Below, piece by piece: positions 42,884 to 51,269 of a DNA stretch of 64,000 nucleotides (within the stretch, counting starts at the first letter, position 1; each line of letters opens with the position of its first letter). A model generated the notes under the pieces. It was not told the DNA's origin and ran no database searches. It saw only the letters and a list, made by a program, of their open reading frames with translations. The DNA comes from Bradyrhizobium diazoefficiens (GTDB lineage: Bacteria > Pseudomonadota > Alphaproteobacteria > Rhizobiales > Xanthobacteraceae): positions 2,480,001-2,544,000 of the forward strand of contig NZ_JAENXS010000002.1 in NCBI RefSeq assembly GCF_016612535.1, given 5' to 3'. The translations under genes were made by a program, and so were the position numbers.

Positions 42884-45693
42884 TGGGATTGCCGCTCGCC
42901 TTCACCGAACCGCTGCTCCTGATCGGCCTCGTCAGTCTGCCGGTGCTGTGGTGGCTCTTGCGCGTGATGCCGCCGCGACCGCGCCGCATCGAGTTTCCGC
43001 CGACGCGCCTGTTGTTCGACATCGCGCCCAGGGAAGAGACGCCGTCGCGGACGCCGTGGTGGCTGACCGCGCTGCGCCTCCTGGCTGCGGCGCTCGTCAT
43101 TTTCGCCGCCGCCGGCCCGATCTGGAATCCGCAGACCGGCCTTGCCGCCAGCAAGGCGCCGCTGATGATCATGTTCGATGACGGCTGGAGCGCCGCATCG
43201 AACTGGGACACGCGGATCAGGGCCGCCGACGAGCTGATCGCCAACGCCGAGAACGACCGCCGCGCCATCGCGCTGGTGCCGCTGTCCGAGCCGAACCGCG
43301 ACATCACGCTGATGCCGGCGGGCGCCGCACGCGTCGCGCTGCGGCAGCTCACGCCAAAGCCCTATTCGATCGATCGCGTTGAAACCCTTGCCGCGATCGA
43401 TCGTTTCCTGAAGGCGACCGGCGATTGCGAGATCGCGTGGCTATCGGACGGCGTCGATACCGGCCGCGGCGAAGAGTTCGTGCAAGGGCTCGGCAAGACC
43501 TTAGGGGATCGCAGCTTGACGGTGTTCGAAGGCGGCACCTCCTCCCCGATGGCGCTGGCGGCGGCGGAAAACGCGGCGGCGAAGATGACGGTGAAGGTGC
43601 TGCGTGCCGACAGCGGCATCGCCACCGGCACCGTGCGCGCGCTGGACCAGAAGGGCTCGCCGATCGGCGAGGCGCGTTACACGTTCGGACCGCAGGACAA
43701 GGAGACCGAGGCAGCGTTCGATCTGCCGGTCGAGCTGCGCAACGACATCTCCAGGCTCGAGATCTCCGGCGAGCGTTCGGCAGGCGCGGTGCAGCTGCTC
43801 GACAAGCGCTGGCGGCGACGCGCCATCGGCATCGTCTCGGGCTCGACGAGCGAGACCGCGCAGCCGCTGCTGGCGCCGACCTTCTACCTGACGCGCGCGC
43901 TGGCGCCGTTCGCCGACGTGCGGCTCGCCGACAAGGGCTCGCCGCAGCAGGGCATCACACAATTTCTGGACCAGAAGCTGCCGATGATCATCCTGGCCGA
44001 TGTCGGCACCATCGCACCCGAATTGCGCGAGCGCCTCAACGCCTGGATCGACCAAGGCGGTGTGCTGGTGCGGTTCGCAGGGCCAAGGCTCGCGCAGGCC
44101 GAAGACGATCTCGTTCCGGTCAAGCTGCGCAAGGGCGGCCGCACGCTCGGCGGCAGCCTGACCTGGGAGAAGCCGCAGCATCTCGCCTCCTTCGCGGCCG
44201 ATGGTCCCTTTGCCGGAATCGTGGTGCCGAAGGACGTCACCGTGAGCCGGCAGGTGCTGGCCGAGCCCGATGCGGTGCTCGCCACCAAGAGCTGGGCCTC
44301 GCTCGAAGACGGCACGCCGCTGGTGACCGGCGAGCATCGCGGCAAGGGGCTGGTCAGCCTGTTCCATGTCAGCGCCGACATGCGCTGGTCGGATCTGCCG
44401 ATGTCGGGCACCTTCGTCGAAATGCTCAGGCGTGTCGTCGACATGTCCGGCTACACGTCGAAGCCCGGCGCCGGCGTTGCCACGGAGGCGAGCGCCGAGA
44501 CGCTGGCGCCGCTGCACTTGCTCGACGGCTTCGGTGCCTTCGGGCCGCCGCCGGCCAGCGCCAAGCCGCTAACGGCTGATTATCGCGACCGCGCCACGCC
44601 GGACCATCCGCCCGGCTTCTACGGTCCGGCAGAAGGACCGCTCGCCGTGAACACGCTCGCAGCCGCCGACCGCATCGCAGCCCTCGACACCACCGGCCTG
44701 CGCGCGCGGCACGCCACCTACACCAATGCCGAGCCCCGCGATTTGCGCGGCTGGCTGCTGTCGACGTCGCTCGCGCTGTTCCTGGTGGACGCCGTCATCG
44801 TCGCGTTGCTCGGCGGCGGTCTCGCCGCGCTGCTGCGCCGCCGCGCCGCGCCCGCCATCATCCTGCTGGGGCTCGTGCTCGCAGGCATCGCGGTGCTTGC
44901 TCCGACGCCATCGCGCGCCGACAGCGCGGCCGACGAATTCGCGATGAAGGCGACGTCGCAGACCCGCCTCGCTTATGTCGTCACCGGCAATGCCGACGTC
45001 GATTCCATCGTCAAGGCCGGTATGTCCGGCCTGACGCTGTTCCTGGCGCAGCGCACCGCGCTCGAGGCCGGCGATCCCGTCGGCATCGATCTCGCGCACG
45101 ACGAACTCGCCTTCTTCCCGCTGATCTACTGGCCGATCGTGCCGGGCGCACCGAAGCCGCCGCAAGACGCCATCAACAAGATCGACGTCTATATGAAGCA
45201 GGGCGGCACCGTCATCTTCGACACCCGCGACGCCGTCGAAGCGCCACCCGGCGAGAACGGCGCCTCGCAGACGCCGGGCATGCAGGCCCTGCGCGAGATC
45301 CTGTCCTCGCTCGACGTGCCCGAGCTCGAGCCGGTGCCGCGCGAGCACGTGCTGACCAAGACCTTCTATCTGCTGCGCGACTTCCCCGGCCGCTTCAACT
45401 CGGGCCAGACCTGGGTCGAGGCGCTGCCGCGCGAGGACGACGACGAGAGCGCGCAGAAGCCCGCGCGCGGCGGCGACGGCGTCTCGCCAATCATCATCAC
45501 CTCCAACGACCTCGCGGGCGCCTGGGCGCTCCGTCCCGACGGCCAGCCGATGCTGCCGCTGACCCCGGGCGAGCCGCGCCAGCGCGAATTCGCCTACCGC
45601 GCCGGCGTCAACATCGTGATGTACACGCTGACCGGCAACTACAAGGCCGACCAGGTGCACGCACCGGCCCTGATCGAACGGCTCGGGCAATAG
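42880..45693 (+). CDS. BatA N-terminal / DUF4159 membrane protein
   Basis: The 937-residue protein begins with the BatA/aerotolerance N-terminal unit: two membrane helices around WWLLRVMPPRPRRIEFPPTR and WWLTALRLLAAALVIFAAAG. A VWA-like region (residues 95-300) starts at LMIMFDDGWSA, with a glutamine-amidotransferase-like part after it (LPMIILADVGTIAPELRE). Two helices near residues 625-675 lead to the C-terminal DUF4159 domain, ELAFFPLIYWPI and GGTVIFDTRDA. It is likely anchored with both large parts in the periplasm. Its role in the MoxR system is unknown. Confidence 0.85.
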   Translation: MMGLPLAFTEPLLLIGLVSLPVLWWLLRVMPPRPRRIEFPPTRLLFDIAPREETPSRTPWWLTALRLLAAALVIFAAAGPIWNPQTGLAASKAPLMIMFDDGWSAASNWDTRIRAADELIANAENDRRAIALVPLSEPNRDITLMPAGAARVALRQLTPKPYSIDRVETLAAIDRFLKATGDCEIAWLSDGVDTGRGEEFVQGLGKTLGDRSLTVFEGGTSSPMALAAAENAAAKMTVKVLRADSGIATGTVRALDQKGSPIGEARYTFGPQDKETEAAFDLPVELRNDISRLEISGERSAGAVQLLDKRWRRRAIGIVSGSTSETAQPLLAPTFYLTRALAPFADVRLADKGSPQQGITQFLDQKLPMIILADVGTIAPELRERLNAWIDQGGVLVRFAGPRLAQAEDDLVPVKLRKGGRTLGGSLTWEKPQHLASFAADGPFAGIVVPKDVTVSRQVLAEPDAVLATKSWASLEDGTPLVTGEHRGKGLVSLFHVSADMRWSDLPMSGTFVEMLRRVVDMSGYTSKPGAGVATEASAETLAPLHLLDGFGAFGPPPASAKPLTADYRDRATPDHPPGFYGPAEGPLAVNTLAAADRIAALDTTGLRARHATYTNAEPRDLRGWLLSTSLALFLVDAVIVALLGGGLAALLRRRAAPAIILLGLVLAGIAVLAPTPSRADSAADEFAMKATSQTRLAYVVTGNADVDSIVKAGMSGLTLFLAQRTALEAGDPVGIDLAHDELAFFPLIYWPIVPGAPKPPQDAINKIDVYMKQGGTVIFDTRDAVEAPPGENGASQTPGMQALREILSSLDVPELEPVPREHVLTKTFYLLRDFPGRFNSGQTWVEALPREDDDESAQKPARGGDGVSPIIITSNDLAGAWALRPDGQPMLPLTPGEPRQREFAYRAGVNIVMYTLTGNYKADQVHAPALIERLGQ

Positions 45694-45700
45694 GATCGAC

Positions 45701-47764
45701 ATGAATTACGGCATCGCCTTCACGCCGCTGGTTCCCGCGATCGTCCTGTGGGTCGCGCTCGCTGCGATCGTGGTCATCGCAGCCGTGCTGCTGCTTGCGC
45801 GGGCGCGCGGTGCGGCTGTGCGCGTGGCAGCACTTGCGCTGTTTTTGCTGGCGCTCGCCAATCCCTCGTTCACGCGCGAGGACCGCGATCCCCTCACCTC
45901 GATCGCCGCCGTCGTCGTCGACAAGAGCCCGAGCCAGAATTTCGGCAAGCGCAACCAGGAGGCAGCGAAAGCGCAGGAGGCGCTGGTCGACAGCCTGAAG
46001 AAGATCAAGGGGCTGGAGGTGCGCGTCGTCGATGCCGGACAGGCCGACGGCGAGACCGACGGCACGCGATTGTTCGGCGCGCTGGCCTCCGCGCTGTCGG
46101 ATGTGCCAGTCGACCGCGTCGCCGGCGCGTTCCTGATCACCGACGGCCGTGTTCACGACATCCCGGCCAATGCCGCCGCGCTCGGCTTCCAGGCGCCGGT
46201 GCAGGCGCTGATCACGGGACAGAAAGATGAGCGCGACCGCCGCATCGCGATCACGGCGGCGCCGCGCTTCGGCATCGTCGGGCAGAACCAGACCATCACC
46301 TACCGGCTCGACGACCAGGGCGTCTCTGGCGAGCGCGCCAAGGTCACGGTCCGCCGCGACGGCGAGGTCATCAACGAGCGCACGCTGTCGAGCGGCCAGA
46401 CCGCGAGCGTCGACGTCGAGATCAAGCACGCCGGGCAGAACATCGTCGAGATCGAGGCCTCGCCGCTCGAGCGGGAGCTGACGCCGGTGAACAACCGTGC
46501 GGTCGTCGCCATCGACGGCGTGCGCGACAAGCTGCGCGTGCTGCTCGTCTCCGGCGAACCGCATGCAGGCGAACGCACCTGGCGCAACCTGCTGAAATCC
46601 GACGCCAGCGTCGATCTCGTGCACTTCACCATTCTGCGTCCGCCGGAGAAGCAGGACGGCACGCCGATCAACGAATTGTCGCTGATCGCGTTTCCGACCC
46701 GCGAGCTGTTCCAGCAGAAGATCAACGAATTCCAGCTGATCATCTTCGATCGCTACGCCCGCCAGGGCGTGCTGCCGATCGCCTATTTCGACAACATCGC
46801 GCGCTATGTGCGCTCGGGCGGCGCCGTGCTGGTCTCGGCCGGTCCTGATTATGCTTCCAACACCAGCATCTGGCGCACGCCGCTGGATTCGGTGCTGCCG
46901 GCCGAGCCCGTCGGCGTCACCGAGAAGCCGTTCTATGCGCACCTGTCCGATGTCGGCAAGCGCCACCCCGTCACGCGTGGGCTGGAGGGCTCGGCGAGCG
47001 AGCCACCGCATTGGAGCCGGTTCTTCCGCGCCGTCGACACCCGCAACTTCGTCAATCCGCCGGTGATGACAGGCGCGGACGGCAAGCCGCTGCTGTTCCT
47101 GTCGCGCTTCGGCGAAGGCCGCGTCGCGCTGCTGCTGTCCGACCACATCTGGCTGTGGGCGCGCGGCTACGAAGGCGGCGGTCCGCATCTCGACCTGTTG
47201 CGACGGATGTCGCACTGGCTGATGAAGCAGCCGGACCTCGACGAGGAAGCGCTGCGCCTCCAGGTACAGGGTAAGGATCTCGTCGTCGTGCGCCAGACCA
47301 TGGCGGACAGCGTCCAGCCGGTGAGCGTGACCTCGCCCTCCGGTGTCTCGCATGATCTGACGCTCAGCCCCGGCGATCCCGGCGAGTGGCGCGCCAGCCT
47401 GCCGGCCAGCGAGCTCGGCCTGTGGCAGGCGACGGACGGCACGCTGAAGGCGCTGATCAATGTCGGCCCGACCAATCCGAAGGAGTTTTCGGAAGTCACC
47501 TCCACCACCGAGACCCTGAAGCCGCTGACGCAGGCCACCGGCGGCAATTCCGTACGGATCGCGGATGGCGGGAGCGTCGAGCTACCGCGCATCGTCCCGG
47601 TCCGCTCGGCGGGCGTCTTTGCAGGCGACGGCTGGATGGGCGTGCGGATGCGCGACGCAAGCGTCGTCAAGGGCGTCGGCGTGCTGCCGATCTTCGCCGG
47701 CCTGATCGGGCTGTTGCTGCTGCTCGGCGCCTTTGCCGCGACGTGGCTGCGGGAGGGGCGCTGA
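45701..47764 (+). CDS. Large membrane protein with GATase-like domain (MoxR operon)
   Basis: The 687-residue protein has two N-terminal helices (FTPLVPAIVLWVALAAIVVIAA and VAALALFLLALANP), a VWA-like domain starting AAVVVDKSPSQNFGK, an immunoglobulin-like beta part (residues 185-270) and a type-1 glutamine-amidotransferase-like fold (VLLVSGEPHAGERTW to YVRSGGAVLVSAGPD). It ends with one helix (PIFAGLIGLLLLLGAFAAT). No catalytic Cys is obvious in the amidotransferase-like part, so it is likely structural. It is the last gene of the operon. Confidence 0.8.
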   Translation: MNYGIAFTPLVPAIVLWVALAAIVVIAAVLLLARARGAAVRVAALALFLLALANPSFTREDRDPLTSIAAVVVDKSPSQNFGKRNQEAAKAQEALVDSLKKIKGLEVRVVDAGQADGETDGTRLFGALASALSDVPVDRVAGAFLITDGRVHDIPANAAALGFQAPVQALITGQKDERDRRIAITAAPRFGIVGQNQTITYRLDDQGVSGERAKVTVRRDGEVINERTLSSGQTASVDVEIKHAGQNIVEIEASPLERELTPVNNRAVVAIDGVRDKLRVLLVSGEPHAGERTWRNLLKSDASVDLVHFTILRPPEKQDGTPINELSLIAFPTRELFQQKINEFQLIIFDRYARQGVLPIAYFDNIARYVRSGGAVLVSAGPDYASNTSIWRTPLDSVLPAEPVGVTEKPFYAHLSDVGKRHPVTRGLEGSASEPPHWSRFFRAVDTRNFVNPPVMTGADGKPLLFLSRFGEGRVALLLSDHIWLWARGYEGGGPHLDLLRRMSHWLMKQPDLDEEALRLQVQGKDLVVVRQTMADSVQPVSVTSPSGVSHDLTLSPGDPGEWRASLPASELGLWQATDGTLKALINVGPTNPKEFSEVTSTTETLKPLTQATGGNSVRIADGGSVELPRIVPVRSAGVFAGDGWMGVRMRDASVVKGVGVLPIFAGLIGLLLLLGAFAATWLREGR

Positions 47765-47837
47765 TCGCGCTCGTTGTTAAGACCCGAAATACTGCCGAGC
47801 CAAACCCGCGCGATCACGGCGGGCTCGCCAGCGAAGT

Positions 47838-48971
47838 CTATCCGGTAAACATCCAGAGCCGCTCGCTTGCCATATAGCCGACGAGCAATAATCCGCCGAA
47901 CGCGACGATGAGCGCCGAGGCGCTAACTTCGATCGCTCGCATGGCGAGCATGCCCATTCCGGAGCGTGACGCGGCAATACGGCTCGCTGCGCGCCGCGCG
48001 CCAACCGCAAGGGTAGCGATCGCGGCCACGGTGATCGCCGTTCCCAATCCCATGATCAGCGTTGCACCCACGCCGGTCCAGAACAAGTCCTGCGCCAGCG
48101 CGAAGATCAGCACGATGATGGCGCCGGAGCAGGGGCGCAGTCCCACCGCGAGCACCGCGGCCATCCCTCGTCGCCATCCGCCGGCGCCGGCGAGAGCGGC
48201 GGGCTCGGGCCCATGGGCATGGCCCCAAGCCGAAGCATGGTGATCGTGATCGCCTTCACATTGGAAGCCGTGAGCGACACATCCGTCAAACTCGCATTGC
48301 CCTGCGCGCATAGCCATCGCACCTGGCTTCCTGGTGGATAATTGAAAGGTCGTGGCGTCGACGGCCTTGGCCGCGGGAACCGAGGCAAAGGCGAGCTCGG
48401 GCGCTTGACGCCAGGTCAGTTCGCGGCTGGCAATCAGGAAGGCGCGGCCTTTGACATAGAGAAGCCGCAGGCCAATCAGGATAACGAGACCATAACTGAC
48501 GATCTCGACCAGATGGACGGTCAGTCCGATCGCCTTGGCAGTTGCGCCCAGCAGCACGGCTGCGATGGCCACGACGATGATGGCAACGACCGCCTGGATA
48601 CCCGCGGATGCAAACGACAGGACGACGCCGCGGCGCCAGGTCTCCTCATTGGCGACGAGATACGAGGAGATCACGGCCTTGCCATGTCCGGGGCCAACGG
48701 CGTGGAAGATGCCGTAGACAAAGGAAATGCCGAACAATTCCCACATCGCGGCCCCATTCTCCCTGCTTGCCCGGATGTAGCCCGACAGCGAGCGGTAGAA
48801 GGTGGCCTGCTCGGCGAAGATCCAGCCCGTAATGCCTGACGAGGATATGGCTGTTGCAGGATGCGGCACGCCGAACGGTGCGGCCCACGCCGACGCGATA
48901 CCGGTCGCGCAGGTCACGAGGATCACGGTCCAGATTGTCCAGAAGAATTTGCGGGATCCGGTCACGGGCAT
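47838..48971 (-). CDS. NicO/RcnA-type nickel/cobalt (divalent metal) transporter
   Basis: The 377-residue protein from MPVTGSRKFFW has about six to seven helices. The NicO signature is HAVGPGHGKAVISSYLVA in helix II region and LAVGLRPCSGAIIVLIFAL in the second half. A His-rich cytoplasmic or periplasmic loop, DHDHHASAWGHAHG, lies between. It overlaps the DUF1007 gene by ten bases. NicO proteins with DUF1007 partners are known as nickel/cobalt permeases; the Zur-type operator in this locus suggests zinc could be the metal here. Direction of transport is not settled. Confidence 0.88.
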   Translation of the reverse strand: MPVTGSRKFFWTIWTVILVTCATGIASAWAAPFGVPHPATAISSSGITGWIFAEQATFYRSLSGYIRASRENGAAMWELFGISFVYGIFHAVGPGHGKAVISSYLVANEETWRRGVVLSFASAGIQAVVAIIVVAIAAVLLGATAKAIGLTVHLVEIVSYGLVILIGLRLLYVKGRAFLIASRELTWRQAPELAFASVPAAKAVDATTFQLSTRKPGAMAMRAGQCEFDGCVAHGFQCEGDHDHHASAWGHAHGPEPAALAGAGGWRRGMAAVLAVGLRPCSGAIIVLIFALAQDLFWTGVGATLIMGLGTAITVAAIATLAVGARRAASRIAASRSGMGMLAMRAIEVSASALIVAFGGLLLVGYMASERLWMFTG

Positions 48972-49600
48972 TTCACCTGAATCTTGTTGGCGAAGATTTC
49001 GCCATAGGTGCTGGAAGCATCGAGCGGTACGGCATCGAGTTGGCTGAGCCGCGCCTGCTCGGCCGGCGTCGGCTGATGCGGAAGATCGTAGGTCACGGCG
49101 CATTGCGGCGCGCCGTTCAAGGACACCGGCTTGTCCTTGGCGAACTCGAAATCCACGAAGATGCTGGGGTCGTAGACCTCGATCTGCATGGCGTTGGCGG
49201 AGGCCGCCGCTCTCAGGGGCAAGGTGAAGTGCAGGGTCAGCGCGGCGTTCTTGTAGTCGAGCCAATAGTCGACGGGGTCGCCGAACTTCAGCTTCTTGCC
49301 GTCGGCGCGCGCGTAGGTGAAATAAGCGTACTCCTTCAGGGAATTCATGTTGGTCTGGGCAAGCGAGGCCAGTTCCTCGCGCGTGTAATGTCCTTTCTTG
49401 GCGTGGGAGATGCCCTGCAGCGCATAGGCCGAAAACATGTCGTCGAAGGTCCATTCATGACGGACGCCCGTCATCTTGCCGTCGGCCGCGTACAGCACGT
49501 CGCTGTGGAAAGTGACCCAGACATGAGGATGCGCCTCCGCACGGTCCACAAGCGACCAAAGCAGGAAGACCGCGCAGCAGCAGGACATCAGTTTTATCAT
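48962..49600 (-). CDS. DUF1007 periplasmic protein, partner of NicO
   Basis: The 212-residue protein begins MIKLMSCCCAVFLLWSLVDRAEAHPHVWV: a signal peptide followed by the HPHVW motif that defines DUF1007 and probably binds metal with the N-terminal amine. Later stretches EWTFDDMFSAYALQG and YFTYARADGKKLKFG are typical. It should deliver or sense metal for the NicO permease encoded downstream with a ten-base overlap. It follows the DUF2946 gene after 150 bases. Confidence 0.88.
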   Translation of the reverse strand: MIKLMSCCCAVFLLWSLVDRAEAHPHVWVTFHSDVLYAADGKMTGVRHEWTFDDMFSAYALQGISHAKKGHYTREELASLAQTNMNSLKEYAYFTYARADGKKLKFGDPVDYWLDYKNAALTLHFTLPLRAAASANAMQIEVYDPSIFVDFEFAKDKPVSLNGAPQCAVTYDLPHQPTPAEQARLSQLDAVPLDASSTYGEIFANKIQVKCP

Positions 49601-49751
49601 GATGTGTTCGCCGAATCGAGAAATTGAGCACCCGCAAGCGGGGACGGTGTCTTGAAGCCCTCTTGTCTTGATAGCGCACGAGCTGACGCATGCATGCGCA
49701 CGCGTGCTACTCAGGGGATATCCCGGCAAGCACGGAGAGCGTCGTCGATAA

Positions 49752-50141
49752 TCAGATGGCCGGCGGCGCGCGCGACAGGAATGCAGCACGCCGCTGTCGA
49801 AATATTTGATCGGAAACCGGATTGAACGCGCGATCGGTCTCGGCGAACTGCAACGAATGCGGATGTGCCGACGCAGCCGGCAGCGAAGAGTTCGAGAGCA
49901 GGAAGCTCGAGAAGCAGATTTGGCAGCGGTCCTCGTCATCGGCCAGCCGTGACGGGATCTTCTCGACGGCTTGCAGTTTCGAGCGGTCGTGCCCGACGCT
50001 TGCGATATCGGCGCTGTCGATCCCGGAAGCTACGAGACCATGCTCGTGGACGTGCGCAAAAGACAGCGCGAGCTGCAGCGTCAGCGCCATCAACGCGAGA
50101 TACGCGCCGCATCGCCGGGCGAAGAGCCGCAGCAGCTTCAT
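49752..50141 (-). CDS. DUF2946-like secreted small protein (leftward copy)
   Basis: The 129-residue protein begins MKLLRLFARRCGAYLALMALTLQLALSFAHVHEHG, given here in outline (helix YLALMALTLQLALSF then HVHEHG). The conserved features are that first helix, the His cluster, DRCQICFSSFLLSNS with CxxC, and a C-terminal SRAPP. These fit DUF2946, exported or membrane proteins found beside metal transporters. AGGGG precedes the start. It leads the group DUF2946-DUF1007-NicO. Confidence 0.75.
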   Translation of the reverse strand: MKLLRLFARRCGAYLALMALTLQLALSFAHVHEHGLVASGIDSADIASVGHDRSKLQAVEKIPSRLADDEDRCQICFSSFLLSNSSLPAASAHPHSLQFAETDRAFNPVSDQIFRQRRAAFLSRAPPAI

Positions 50142-50370
50142 TTTCGCCCCTGCCAACGGAGCCGTCCCTTCCGTAGTTCTGCCGCCATCGCGCAGTGACG
50201 GCCGATTCCCCCTTTGGACGAGCAAAATATGGCAAACGAGCGGCCATGAGCGCGCGCCGGCGAAGCGCGCAGCTTCTGCCGCGCAGTCGCGCACACGCGT
50301 TCTATCGGGACGATGACGCGCCTTCACAGCTGCACATCTGCCTTGACGACATCACCCGCAACAGGATAGC

Positions 50371-50390
50371 TGTAATGTTATAACATTACA
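50371..50390. promoter_or_regulatory. zur box: Perfect 20-bp palindrome, Zur-type operator
   Basis: TGTAATGTTATAACATTACA is a perfect palindrome. Its core ATGTTATAACAT equals the core of the published Agrobacterium-group Zur consensus. It lies 13 bases before the 61-residue gene and 230 bases before the leftward DUF2946 gene, so it could control one or both operons. It overlaps the expected promoter and leader of the rightward transcript. Confidence 0.8.
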
Positions 50391-50402
50391 TATGGAGTGT
50401 CC

Positions 50403-50588
50403 ATGAGCAGGCGTCAGATCGCCAGAGACCCCAGCCTCCCCGCCAGTCGCGAAACCGCACTTTGCGACATGACCACCGGCGTCGTCGTTCTCGGCATCGA
50501 CTTCCGTTCGAAATGCCGCGAGCGGGTTTACGACGCGGACAAGATCTGGTCCGGGGAGCACACGGTGCTGGACTACACCGAGATCTAA
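50403..50588 (+). CDS. 61-residue protein directly behind the Zur-type operator, unknown
   Basis: From ATG 50403, with TATGGAG upstream, the frame codes MSRRQIARDPSLPASRETAL and so on to DYTEI. It has two cysteines (ALCDM and SKCRE) and no membrane helix or signal peptide. I do not recognise it. Its close spacing to the operator and a proper ribosome site support a real gene. It may be a small zinc-starvation protein or the remnant of one. Confidence 0.5.
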   Translation: MSRRQIARDPSLPASRETALCDMTTGVVVLGIDFRSKCRERVYDADKIWSGEHTVLDYTEI

Positions 50589-50744
50589 AGCCGCTCCTCC
50601 GCGACGTTGATGGCGAAGCAGCAAGCCCACCCTCGACTTCATCCGACGAGCCGGAAATGCAGATCTCCGTCACCAATCGGCCACAACGCGAAACATTCGA
50701 GTTGTCGATCCGACCACCGCCAATTGACCGGAGAGCCCGGTCAG

Positions 50745-50754
50745 ATAACATTAC
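50745..50754 (+). promoter_or_regulatory. Zur half-site upstream of the second DUF2946 gene
   Basis: ATAACATTAC equals the right half of the 20-bp palindrome. The left half is poor (CCCGGTCAG). It lies 23 bases before the DUF2946-like start at 50777. It could be a weak second operator; chance is also possible. Confidence 0.35.
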
Positions 50755-50776
50755 GGATTGAGGATAGCGGTTTGGG

Positions 50777-51148
50777 ATGCGCTGGTTTCGGAAACATATC
50801 GCGCAAGGTTCGTGGTTCGCGCTTCTCGCGCTGGCCATCAACTTCACGCTCGCCTTCGGTCACGTCCATCTCATGGACGGGCGCGAGTCCGGACATCCGT
50901 TGCTGCTGTCTCTCGGGGCGGGTGACGCCGGCCAAAGCCAGAACCATCCTGCGAACCATCCCGACGACGATCTTTGCCCGATCTGCATGGCCGTCGCCGC
51001 CATGGGCAACGCGCTCGCCTCAACGCCTCCGGCGGCGCTGCCGATCGAACTGGCTGAAGCAAGGATCGATCGCCCGGTCGATCGATTGCGCGCGGCACCG
51101 TGTTCCCCACGCGCCAGCTTTCAATCGCGCGCGCCTCCGATCTCCTGA
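50777..51148 (+). CDS. DUF2946-like secreted small protein (rightward copy)
   Basis: The 123-residue protein has an N-terminal helix (SWFALLALAINFTLAFGHVHL), a His/Asp-containing middle with NHPANHPDDD, the motif LCPICMAVAAMGNALAS and a C-terminal SRAPP. It is the same architecture as the leftward copy (helix, HVH, CxxC, SRAPP), so the two are paralogues on either side of the operator. It precedes the TonB-dependent receptor gene by about 120 bases. Confidence 0.75.
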   Translation: MRWFRKHIAQGSWFALLALAINFTLAFGHVHLMDGRESGHPLLLSLGAGDAGQSQNHPANHPDDDLCPICMAVAAMGNALASTPPAALPIELAEARIDRPVDRLRAAPCSPRASFQSRAPPIS

Positions 51149-51269
51149 CGTCAAAGCTTCGATCCACAGCTAGCGCCGCGTAGTCAGGCGCGCCGCGGGC
51201 CATGGAGCGAAGCTCCTTTCGCCGGCGCGCCGTCGCCTTGCGGAAAAGTGTCTCGTCAGGACTTCTCAA

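Noticed and set aside
45608-47353. 581-codon minus-strand frame opposite the MoxR-operon membrane protein
   Set aside because: Same reasoning: antisense to a gene with consistent domains and operon overlap; composition is that of a shadow frame.
50371-50390. NikR, Fur or Irr site instead of Zur
   Set aside because: The known NikR site has GTATGA half-sites with a wide spacer, and Fur/Irr/ICE boxes have different half-sites. The palindrome's core equals the Zur core, although nickel genes are close by.
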